A stretch of DNA of 64,000 bases from Symsagittifera roscoffensis (taxonomy: Eukaryota > Xenacoelomorpha > Acoela > Convolutidae), in NCBI RefSeq assembly GCF_963678635.1, contig NC_087065.1:51032452-51096451 (forward strand). The letters are read 5' to 3'. This document shows positions 11,002 through 20,258 of this stretch, in pieces. Position 1 is the first letter of the stretch. The number at the start of each line of letters is the position of its first letter. A program made the translations under genes and the position numbers. The notes beneath the pieces were generated by a model. It had not been told where the DNA came from and made no database searches. It worked only from the letters and a program-made list of their open reading frames with translations.

Positions 11002-11620
11002 TGTTCCGACCATTGAAAATGGGGAGGAACTTTGTATTCGGGTGCGTTTTAGTTTTTTTTCTTTTTGTTTTCTATGCAAAACTAGGTACCACAAATAATC
11101 ATCGGACTGGGTTGAGTGATCTATCATATTACAGCTCTTTCAGTCGTGATTCGAACCACATTAGAAAAATCTCAATTTTTTTTAGTGTTGAGAAAAACCA
11201 GTTTGAAATTTTTGATTTTTCGTCTCAATTAGTCGAGCGAATAAAGCAAGCGAGCAGGCTTATTACAACAGCTGAAATGCCCAATTTAAGCCTAATTTAA
11301 GTCCTTAAAACATAGTTTTAAGCAAAAAAAACTAGTTTCAGAGTTTTCTAGCTTCACTTTGGGAACCAAAAACTTCAAAAATTAAAAAAAAAATTATGAT
11401 TTTTTAAGTTTTTCTAGTCAATTTTCTACAAAATTTTTTGCCCAATTTGCCTATATTTTTTGACAGTCTAATATGTCTAAATTATATTTTTACGTCAAAT
11501 CACACCAAGCAGAAAGATCTACTTTAATTTGGAAAAAAACTTTCTGAACCCTAATTTTCTAAAGACTATGGTCGGAACATTCTCTGCTACTTGCACAGTA
11601 ACCGGTTACCCTTGTTTACT
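11002..11620 (+). mobile_element. Family B short non-autonomous element, copy 2
   Basis: The left end TGTTCCGACCATTGAAAATG pairs as an inverted repeat with ATGGTCGGAACATTC at 11568-11582. Beyond that inverted repeat is a roughly 38-bp tail with the palindrome GTAACCGGTTAC and CCTTGTTTAC, so the terminal inverted repeat is subterminal on the right side. Internal blocks match the copy at 5227-5892 and the fragments at 9379-9523 and 41925-42250. Confidence 0.78.
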
Positions 11621-12079
11621 TTTGAATTTAATTTCTTAAGTGCGTAAGCTTTAGTTTTTTTAGTTAATGAAACAAGTCATTTCATGGATGCAATTGTTCA
11701 CAAACGAGTTTCATGGATGCAATTGTTTCTGAATGTATCAATTTTTCAGACCCTTAGTTTGGAGGCATGGTCTTTTTGGTTATATCCACCCTCATGATGA
11801 AAACTGGGTGAACAGTTCCCAATTAATATTAAATTGGGCCAAGCAAAATGATGGAATTTTTTTTTCAATTTCAATAACAACCTCACCCAGGAGAAGCTAC
11901 AAAAACGGGCAATTCACATATATTGCTGCCCATACATTTTATTCATTTTAAACGCATGAAAACTATACGACTATCTCCGATAATGGGAAATTAACGACTA
12001 ACTTTTCACGATCCACGATGATATAGCTTTCTTCCGTAAACTTTCAAATCTCCAAAGATTTTAAGTGTTGTACTTTTAT

Positions 12080-12603
12080 TATTCCGACTTTCGAAGCAGG
12101 CGATGAATATTTATGCTCGGGGTGGTTTCTGTTCGAAAAAAAAGGACTATTTATGCCGGTGTGATTTTTTTTTCAGTCAATTTTCGCCAACTTTTAACAT
12201 AATGAAGATATCGACTGCATGAATTCAAATTTGAAATAATATTTTGCCTGCAAATATTTTTTGTAAAGTTCTGGGGGTCCAGAACTTGGCCAAAACTGGC
12301 AAATTGGCCATGTTCTGGACTAAATAACGCGCGCTTTGAAGAAATTATTAGAAAAATGTCGAGAGCGTAACGCGAATTATTTGTGCGTGACGAATTATTC
12401 AGCCCACCAAATTTGCTCCATATTGAAATGAGGCTAGCTAATAGTGGTGTTCATTTTGATGGACTCAGAATTTCACATTTTGCACTTGATTTTCTCCAAA
12501 ACTTATAGGTTTTCATTATTTTTTTTTTCGAAAAACTTTTTGATATGATTTTAGAGGCAGTCGGAACATTCAGCGCTTTTCCTTGATATGCGAGCAATCT
12601 TGT
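12080..12603 (+). mobile_element. Diverged family A element
   Basis: It starts ATTCCGACTTTCGAAGCAGG with TTTATGCTCGGGGTGG shortly after, and ends GGCAGTCGGAACATTCAGCG, CTTGATATGCGAGCAATCTT, GTTTTT. The central part (AAAGTTCTGGGGGTCCAGAA and TAACGCGCGCTTTGAAG) marks a subfamily shared with 13649-14200 and 49020-49340. Confidence 0.65.
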
Positions 12604-12944
12604 TTTTATTCAGACCAATTTTGGAAAAGTTGACTGCATATGGGCATCGATCGGAAAATCTTGGGATTGCCAAGCGAGTATGCCTTCTGTAGACTAAAAG
12701 GTGGCTTTGCTGGCCGGAATAATAGTTTGATAGATTGATTCAATACGCAAAGCATTTATGCATGACAATTTTACGGACTTTCAATCGTTCCGTTGAATTG
12801 AACCAAGCTAATTGATCTTATTGATTCCAAAAAACGACTCAAGAAATAACACTTTGATCAGGTAAATTTTGCAGTTTGTCAATATTTGTGAAACAAAAAC
12901 GATTCAAGACCAATTAATGGGCAGTTGGAAAAATCATGGAAGCG

Positions 12945-13295
12945 GCCTGATACGAGCAGCCTTGTTGTTTCGAATTTCGTAACGAAAGTAACCGAATATT
13001 TGTGCTCGGGTTGGTTGTTTCTTCAGATAAAATTTGATTTTGTAGCAAGCCATTTTTGAAAGAATTTAAAAAAAATCATTCAAAAGATGTTATTGTCTTG
13101 AGCTTAACTTTGAAATTTTTTTTCACCTGTAATGTTTTTTCATTAAACTATGGGGGTTTAAAGAGTGCCATTCCGGCCAATTTGGGACAATTAACACGCG
13201 GTATACTTTGCGCTATTAAAGTGTAAGCGGAGATTTAATTCGTTTTAGCAATCGTTCCAATTTGGCTGAAAGAAATTCCTTCCCATAATTATTTT
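12945..13295 (+). mobile_element. Family A fragments joined right end to left end
   Basis: A right terminus (GGCCTGATACGAGCAGCCTT, GTT) at 12945-12968 is followed at once by a left terminus (CGAATTTCGTAACGAAAGTA, then ACCGAATATTTGTGCTCGGG). The second element runs through the GCGGTATACTTTGCGC block and is cut near 13300 where the 0.9-kb duplicated block begins. Confidence 0.6.
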
Positions 13296-13648
13296 TTACA
13301 AGAATTTTTTTTTCTAGTACCATGGCTCTTTTTGCTTATATCCATCGTCATGATGAAAACAGGGTGAAACACTTACAAATATGAAATAATAAAATGCGCC
13401 AAGCAAAATTCAAGCTATTTTTTTTTCAATTTCAATAACAACTTCATCCAGGAAAAAAGGCTAGGAAAAAGGCAGTCCTCATATAATGCCCATAAAGTTT
13501 ATAAATTTAAAAATTGCATAAAAACTATACGACTATCTCCGATAAAGGCAGTTGCACGACTAACTTTTCAGGTCCACGATTTTTGTATGATAGAGCTTTC
13601 TTCCGTAAACTTTCAAATCTCCACAGATTTTATGTGATGTACTTTTAT

Positions 13649-14200
13649 TATTCTGACTTTCGAAGCAGGCGATGAATATTTATGCCCGCGTGGTTTCTGT
13701 TCCTATCTTTGAAAAAAACGGATTATTTATGCTCGGTGTAGCTTTTTTATTCAGTCAATTTTTGCCGATCGAAACATTTGTTTTCAACAAATGTTTTATT
13801 TTTATAACTCAATGAAGATATCGAATGCATGAATTAAAATTTGAAAAGATATTTTTCATAGTTATTTTGTAAAGTTCTGGGGGCTTGAAAATTGCCAAAT
13901 TGACCATTATCTGGATTAAATAATGCGCGCTTTGATAATTTTATTGAAAATAATGAAAGCATAACGCTTATTATTTATGCGCGGCAAACTATCCCACACA
14001 ACCAACTCGTTCAAACTCGAACTGAGGCTAGCTAATTGTTCGTATTAGTTTCGTCCGACTCACAATTTCACACTTTGATATTGTACAAAAATTATAGGCT
14101 TTCAATAGTTTGTTTTTCCAAAAATTTTTCGATATGAATTATGGGGCAGCGGAACATTCAGGGCTTTTCCCTGATATTCTAGCAGTCCCGTTTTTTTCCC
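13649..14200 (+). mobile_element. Diverged family A element (duplicate of 12080-12603)
   Basis: It starts ATTCTGACTTTCGAAGCAGG and ends GGCAGCGGAACATTCAGGGC, TTTTCCCTGATATTCTAGCA, GTCCCG. The right hairpin is weakened to AGGGCTTTTCCCT. It is part of the second copy of the large direct duplication. Confidence 0.65.
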
Positions 14201-14339
14201 AGAAGAATTGTAGAAAAAATGACTGCATAAGGGCACCGGTCGAGAAGTCTTGGGACTGCCAGTCTGCCCCTTAATTCATATCGAAAAGTGTTTGGAAAAA
14301 GAAACTATTGAAGGCCTTCAGTAGACTAAAAAGTTGGGC

Positions 14340-15130
14340 TTTTCTCAACTAAAGTAGTCTTCATAATTTTGTGTTGTGAAACCATGGTTGCTTGGCTGGG
14401 CGTTAATATTTGTCTCCAAAATTATTCACATTAAAAAAACATTAAAAAAAAATTCAAATCATTACAAAAAGAAAACTTTTTTTACATCGGTGTTTGCTTT
14501 AAAAATTATATGATTACTTTAAATGCAGTCAAAAATTTCTCATACTGCTCCTGACTGCTCTTTTGCTAGGCTTACCTCAGATAGGGGCAGTTCACGTAAT
14601 TTTCAAGTTGGGAAACCTCAGTTGCTTTGCTGGACATTATTTTTTGTCTCCAAAGTCATTCACCTGAAAAACACATTTTTTATAAAGCATTTTCAAATCA
14701 TTACAAATGAAAACTGTTTTTAAACCGGTATTGGATCAAAAACTATATGATATACATTAGACGCAGTCAAAGTTTTTTCATAATGCTCCTCACTGATATT
14801 CTTGCTGGGCTGTTTCAGCTAGGTGTAGCCTTCATAATTTTTGTGTTGTGAAACCATGGTTGCTTGGCTGGTTTTTAATCTTTGTCTCCAAATTTTTTCA
14901 CCTAAAAGCTACTTTTTTATTAAAACATTTTTAAATCATCACAAAATGAAAACCGTTTTTAAATCGGCTATTGCTTCAAAAACTATATAATATACATTAA
15001 ACGAAGTCAAAGTTTTCTCATATTGCTCCTGACTGTTCTTTTTGGCTTTTCTCAGATAGGGGTAGTCTTCATAACTTTTTTGTTGTAAAAACATAGTTGC
15101 TTGGCTGGGCGTTAATGTTGTCTCCGAGTT
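14340..15130. repeat. Tandem array, four diverged units of about 236 bp
   Basis: The marker TTGTGAAACCATGGTTGCTT and GGCTGG recurs near 14374, 14608, 14846 and 15083 (spacings 234, 238, 237). Each is followed by TTTGTCTCCAAA, TTCACnT and AAATCATTACAAA-like strings. No coding frame persists through the units, so this looks like a small satellite or minisatellite. Confidence 0.75.
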
Positions 15131-15134
15131 TATT

Positions 15135-15660
15135 CACTTAAAAACTTATATTCATGTCGTTTTTTCAATGCTTTTGCGCTAAATTAAAAAAAAACGACCA
15201 AGTTTTCGTGTTTTGGCTGGTTTGTTTCACCATAAAAATTGCGTATACTCAATGCAAATGTTTATCAAAACGAATAAAATTTATATTGTCTGAAAAATGT
15301 GATTCCCTGAGCCTGAAATTAAATCAAAGTTTTTACTCGAGGTCAATTTTTGTCCAATAATTCTTTTCTGAAAACAGGTCGTTTGTCCAGTTTCGATTAA
15401 TTAGTGCATATTTTAAACAGTTCTTAATACAGCCATTTTATCCAAGATTTTTGTTTATAACTAAGCGGAGGAAACCTATTTGGGGTTATATGATGCATTA
15501 AAATAATAACTGTCTGAGTTTTTTCTAAAATCGTTTGCTGAGTCACAGACTTTGTGGCTTGACAGACATTCAGAGCTTCACCCTAATGCGAGCAAGTTTG
15601 TTACTCAAGCAACGAAATTTTTGAGCACGCAAGATTTTTTGTACAAGTATATATGTTGAG
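15135..15660. other. AT-rich spacer, only a family A right-end relic
   Basis: Around 15567-15605 the string GACATTCAGAGCTTCACCCT followed by AATGCGAGCAAGTTTGTTAC resembles the family A right end with its hairpin degraded. Nothing else is identifiable. Confidence 0.4.
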
Positions 15661-15664
15661 GTAG

Positions 15665-16045
15665 TTGGTCCGGATTACGCAAAGTAAGTGGAATCCGCTT
15701 ACAATTTGCAGATTCCGCTGATATTATGCGGATTCCACTTACAGTTGCGGATTGCACTACTGCTTAAGTAACTAAACACATGGGTTTTTGTTTATTCCTG
15801 GATTCCACAAAACGTTCCAGATTCAACCAATTTTGTTGCAGATTCTGCGAAGTTGCTGACTTTTGGAGCGATTTTGAGCAGTACAGTGTTTTACCTGTTT
15901 GTCCGTGGAATCCAAAACAGCAGCGAAGATCAAAGAAAAGTAAAAATGTTGTGGACTCCGCGAGAAATCTGATTTTGGCCTGCTGCGGAGTCTGCCTACA
16001 GTTTAGAAAACGCACAGTTTGGTCTGTATTTCGATATTTTGTGTG
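15665..16045. repeat. Cluster of GCGGATTCC / GGAATCCGC motifs (family C)
   Basis: Short modules such as GTGGAATCCGCTTACAATTT and GCGGATTCCACTTACAGTTG recur in both orientations every 20-40 bp. The same modules occur at 40575-40900 and 41315-41565, where the sequence also runs toward a GTGCCGAC-like end. A possible reading is a non-coding element with many subterminal binding sites. Confidence 0.6.
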
Positions 16046-16086
16046 CCGAACATATGAAAAAAAATTCAAAAAACTTGAGCACTAAT

Positions 16087-17165
16087 TGAGCGCTAAACTG
16101 GTTGAGCGCTAATTTATTTTTTTTGATGCGAGCAAATTCTGACAAAAAGACTTCAAAACTTATTGGACAAAATTAGACTTACAAAACTGCAATTCAATTT
16201 TTATAAAAAAGTGTAAAACAATTTTTAGGCAATTTCTGGAAAGTTTAGACCTAAAAAAAGCTTTTTTTTTGGTATACTGCAACTTCAAAATTGGTGTAAC
16301 TTAACATCCAGAATTGAATCTTACATTTAGCGAGGATTGGGGTTTGTTTGCAAACTATTTGGTGGTTACAAAAAAGACTGATAGATTTAAAGTGAATCTG
16401 CCCCAACTCCTATGTGAGACCATATTATATTCATTCTTTTGATACGTCATTTTTGATCCAAATTTTTAGACATCGTCAGTTTTGTACACTTCTCTCATCA
16501 ATTTTGTGTCATAAGAAAAGTTAACGATTTTTTTTCAGAAAACTTTTGATTTTTTCAATTTTTATTCAAATTTTCCTTACTTAATGTGAGATATGGCTTT
16601 TATATTGACGTCACAAAGGTTCTGCAATTTTTCCCGATAAGCTGCCAAGTTTGTGCTTCAACAACTTCTTTATAAATTGACTTTTTACTGAGTTTAGATC
16701 CGGGTGGCCTTTTCATAGAGTAACTTCGGATAGGGTACACCGTCTGTTTGTCACGGCCCGATATTATCAACTCCTTATTCTAATACCAATCTTAATCTTA
16801 GTCTTTTATCTTTTATTTCCTAGTCTCAATTGAACTAGGGGTATACTTCTTTTATCGCGAATTTAGAGGAGAGAAGAAAGTAACTGATTTCAACCATTTT
16901 TACTAATTCTCTGAAACACTAGGGTTTCAGGTTTTTACAAATCAGGAGTGAGCGCTAAACAAGTTGATTGCTATTTTTTTTGATACGAGCAGGTTTTGAA
17001 AAAGACACCTCAAAACTTATTAGATAAAATTAGGCTAACCGAATTGCATTTCGGATTTTTAAAAAAACTATAAAACAATTTAACGAATTTTTTTTTCAAA
17101 CAATTACTAATGTTTTCAATTTTCATTCAAATTTTTCTTAGTTTGAGATAAGGCTTTTGTTTTGA
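16087..17165. repeat. Direct repeat pair flanking the element 1 left LTR
   Basis: The blocks GAGCGCTAAACTGGTTGAGC and following (16087-16240) and GAGCGCTAAACAAGTTGATT and following (16952-17090) match through TTGATnCGAGCA, CTCAAAACTTATTnGA and TATAAAACAATTT. A further match joins 16550-16605 to 17112-17165 (TTTTCAATTTTnATTCAAAT). The right copy truncates the LTR at about 16945. Confidence 0.6.
16689..16945 (-). repeat. Left (3') LTR of element 1, truncated
   Basis: It begins TGAGTTTAGATCCGGGTGGC and shares, in order, GGATAGGGTACACCGTCTGT, CCTAGTCTCAA, and GCGAATTTAGAGGAGAGAAG with the LTRs at 39738, 50413 and 62683. After CAGGTTTTTACAAATCA the match to the LTR at 39738 stops. Confidence 0.65.
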
Positions 17166-17187
17166 TGAATTGCCTGAAGGAGTGTGT

Positions 17188-17852
17188 TTAAGACCCATTG
17201 CACTCAGTTTATTTTCAGTTTTAATTGTTCATATGTATGTCTAAGACGCTACTGGGGCCCAATGAGTGAGGGTTCTGGGAAAATTTTTAAAATCTGAGTT
17301 TTTTCTTATGCGAGTGTTTTCTGAGTTTGTGAGAGCGTCGCTTTTAGAGTCTGCGACATAGATATGATGATGAGAGGTTATCGTGAAACCAGAGAGATAG
17401 AAGTGCTGTGCAGAAAGATGATTGTAAGGAGCCAATTTCATTGTTCAGATCGAGACTAAGTGCAAAACGAAATAATGACTTTTCTGTGAAAAATTATAAG
17501 TTTGTTGATATTGAGTTTGACATCGTACTGGCCATTGTTCTGTTTCAATGGATTTCTTTTCCTCGTTTTTCAACTCCATACTTTATATCAAGAGAAGGAT
17601 GAGACTGCAGCAAGCAAAACCAATAGATTTGCCTTTCCAATTTGGGAATATCATTGAGTGATCATTTTCCTTTTGCTGCTTCCAAAACATAGTCTTTAAA
17701 ATTTTTACAAACTCATATCTGCAATTTAATGTTTTCAGTTTTTATTATGAATTGGTTAGTTTTTTGTAGAAGTTTTGTCTTAGATTGGATGTTTTAAGAA
17801 GTTGTTCAAACTGGAGCCACTCTTAGGAGAAATAGAGTGCAATGGGTCTTAA
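17188..17852. repeat. 18-bp perfect inverted repeat, 629 bp apart
   Basis: TTAAGACCCATTGCACTC at 17188-17205 is exactly reversed as GAGTGCAATGGGTCTTAA at 17835-17852. The interior has no recognised gene. Parts of the interior and right flank (GCAAGCAAAACCAA near 17608, TGGAGTATAC near 17930) match 51240-51540 of element 2. Confidence 0.7.
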
Positions 17853-18679
17853 GCGTGATATAGCTCGGTGGGTTAAGCCGGCTATACAGAATGCCCAAGA
17901 CGTCCTACTGGTTGGTGAGGCGAGTTGCTGGAGTATACCGTAGAGTGATTGATAAATAAGGGGTTCTTTTGATTGTAAACTTTGTTTTATATATACCTGG
18001 TGTTTTGCTTGTAAAATTTGTGGTTGTGTCCACTTAAATAAATTGGCTTGTGTGAGATTAGTGTTACTCTGTGGCATAACTAAAGTACAAGTGGCTCAAT
18101 TGAAATTGCTTTTTGGTTTCAAAAAAATAATTTACCAGTTTGATCTGGTTTCAGAATAGTCAAATTTTCCTGTAAATGTAGGTAGTGCAGTGGTTCTGAA
18201 TAAGTTCCGTTGGTAATTTAAGCTTTATTCTAACAGGGTTTAACAAAAATTTGAAAATTGTAGAAGCTCTTTACAAGGAATTTGTGAAAATCAATTTTGT
18301 TTAGCTTTTATTAATTGTCAAGCGAGTTGTAAAAAGTTTTGAGCCGTTGCTACAAAAATAAAAGATTTGACGGGAAAATGGAGAGAATTATAAAAATCAC
18401 ATAAAAGAGGTTTGTTGTTTTGTAATTTTTGTGCATATTTAAGAACTTGTTGCGTTGTATGACAATTTGGAACTGACTTGGAACCATTCATTTATTGCTT
18501 GATAATGATTTTGGAACATAAGAAGAATACTGCATTAGGTAAGCGCCATTTCATTGAATTGATAAAAAATTAATTGTTTTGTTTCGTTTTCTTAATTTCA
18601 GAAATGAAAAAGAAGATGGTGGAACATTGCAGTGTAAAATTGTGAGAAAATAATCATAGCTCTATAGTGATTAATTCAT
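17853..18679. other. Element 1 3' untranslated region with an A-box-like string
   Basis: TAGCTCGGTGGGTTAAG at 17862-17878 resembles a tRNA A box, but no B box follows at the proper distance. The region around 17925-18010 matches 51527-51610 of element 2. No reading frame is supported. Confidence 0.4.
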
Positions 18680-18680
18680 A

Positions 18681-18950
18681 CTAAGGATGGCACTGTGAAG
18701 AAACCATCAGGGAAAAACTATCAATGTATGGTATTTTTTTCAGTTCCTGTGCTAGTAAGCGAACTAATTCGCGTGTGCTTAGATGTGGCCGAAGAAGCTT
18801 GAGCGCCTGAAATGGTTCTAACTTGATCTTGGGGAGTTGAAAAATCTTCAGTTGTATATTCCATTGAAGTTTGTGAATTATTTTCTTGCCATTGTCAAAC
18901 TCTAACAGATTGAGTTCTACAGCTTGAATGAAATTGTGTAGGATGATCAT
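18681..18950 (-). pseudogene. C-terminal remnant of the env-position frame, unit 1
   Basis: An 89-residue open stretch, Leu/Lys-rich, near the end of the unit. In an adjacent frame upstream, RKYNPVLQKK and FLPLPKN align by eye with the RRNYDP...CPLTNN segment of element 2 at about 52690-52600, so both mark the end of the same protein. Function unknown. Confidence 0.4.
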
Positions 18951-19493
18951 GGGTAGAGTTTTTTTCAGTGTTTTTGGGAAGTGGCAAAAAAACTTTCTTT
19001 TGGAGCACGGGATTGTATTTGCGGAGAGCCATGCCGGTTAGTAGTTTTAATGCAATAGGTCAATCTTAAAAAAACAGGGGAGGGTTTACTTGGAAATAAA
19101 AAGAGTTTATTGGTGTTGCTGCTTGCTTGATGGTGTATGTTGTTTGAAGTGCCTTCGAATGAAACTGTATTAAGAGTGGTTGTTGGGTAGTTTTGTTGTT
19201 AGCACCAATTCGTGTATAAAGCTGACATCTTTTTCTTTGGCTGCTGAGAAAATAAGGGTTGCAAAAGTTGTCGAAGCGGCTAAAATATGATTTGTAAGCT
19301 TTTACGTTTTCAGTGCGCCATCAATGACGTGATCTAGCTGCTCCTCTGTGTTTAGCATAACAAAATATATTATCTGTTCTGATGAAAAATTTCTCTATTA
19401 GCTGTGGGTAGGCTTCGGGATCAGTGTTGTTATGTGAGTCTTCCATATATTTGTTAACGTTGTGATTGTAATAACCGATGAGGAATTGGGGAA

Positions 19494-20258
19494 TTAATTA
19501 GTTTTGCGTGCAATTCGTCTAGTGAGCTTTTGTGATAGGACGACATGAGTAAGATTACTAAAATGAGTGCTGCAAGTTAAACGAATGATAATTATGGCTT
19601 CTAAAATCTCGTCGTCAGGTTTTCTTGTGGAGATTTTACTGGGGTTATTGAGATCATAATAGCAAAAATGAAAAAGTATGGATGAGGGTTTTTTCATTAA
19701 GATAGGATCACGTTGGGGTTGGTTTTCTTTCTAATAAAATTTTTGATAAAAGGACTTAGTGGGGAAACATGTTAAAAAATCAAAAAATTTTGTGCTTGTT
19801 AGTATGCTGGTGATGGTTGCTGTGATGTAGTCTTGAAGCGGATGTGCGGCTTAGGAAGTAACTAGGGACAATTAAGTGATTTCTCAATTTATGTTGTACG
19901 AAAGCTGCTCTGTGTAGAGTGCCAGTGCTAGAAAATTCATTTGATGGAGAAGCCGAATGAGTTATTCTGTGAATTGATCGTGGTAGGTTAGTATTGTAAA
20001 TTTGCTCCTGTTGCTGCATAACTTTATCTTAATCGTGTTCTAGTCAATCGTCATGGATAGGGCTGGAAGAATCGTCAAGGAGTCAGAAAAGGGTGAGAGA
20101 GTTGGGGTAGCATCAATAATGTGATGTAATTGGAAGTGAGGGTAATAAGAGGGGCTTGGTAAGTGATAGAACAGGGGCTTGGCAAGTGATAGAAAAGCGG
20201 TGCAAAAAATAGTGTTGGGACCGGGTTCGGAATCTAAGGAACCCTCTTTGGTGTCCAC
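19494..20258 (-). pseudogene. Broken env-position frame of element 1, unit 1
   Basis: Three open stretches (20258-20040, 20019-19780 and 19697-19494) follow each other on the minus strand and match the same stretches in units 2 and 3 and, more weakly, element 2 at 53.4-53.8 kb. Shared features are an SEPxPxxN motif, DATPTLSPF, a QQQEQI motif, and THSASPS. Frameshifts and stops separate them. No known domain was recognised; calling it env rests only on its position downstream of pol in element 2. Confidence 0.45.

Larger units (their letters stand above)
11740..14210. repeat. Direct duplication of a 0.9-kb block (11740-12620 and 13310-14210)
   Basis: Both blocks begin with a GGCATGGTCTTTTTGGTTAT-like string and TGATGAAAACnGGGTGAA, continue with CAATTTCAATAACAAC and CATGAAAACTATACGACTAT-like sequence, and run into a diverged family A element. 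The offset is about 1570 bp. They differ by many substitutions, so the duplication is older than the one at 8854-10049. Confidence 0.75.

Noticed and set aside
14340-15130. CRISPR-like array from the regular spacing
   Set aside because: Units are 236 bp, diverged throughout, with no short conserved repeat and unique spacers, and the genome is eukaryotic.
17862-17930. Possible tRNA gene from the A-box-like TAGCTCGGTGGGTTAAG
   Set aside because: No B box at the expected distance and no acceptor stem pairing; not a tRNA.
20225-20245. B-box-like GGGTTCGGAATCTAAG in element 1 (also near 25158 and 53817)
   Set aside because: It is part of the repeated coding remnant (SEPxP motif on the minus strand), and no A box is nearby.
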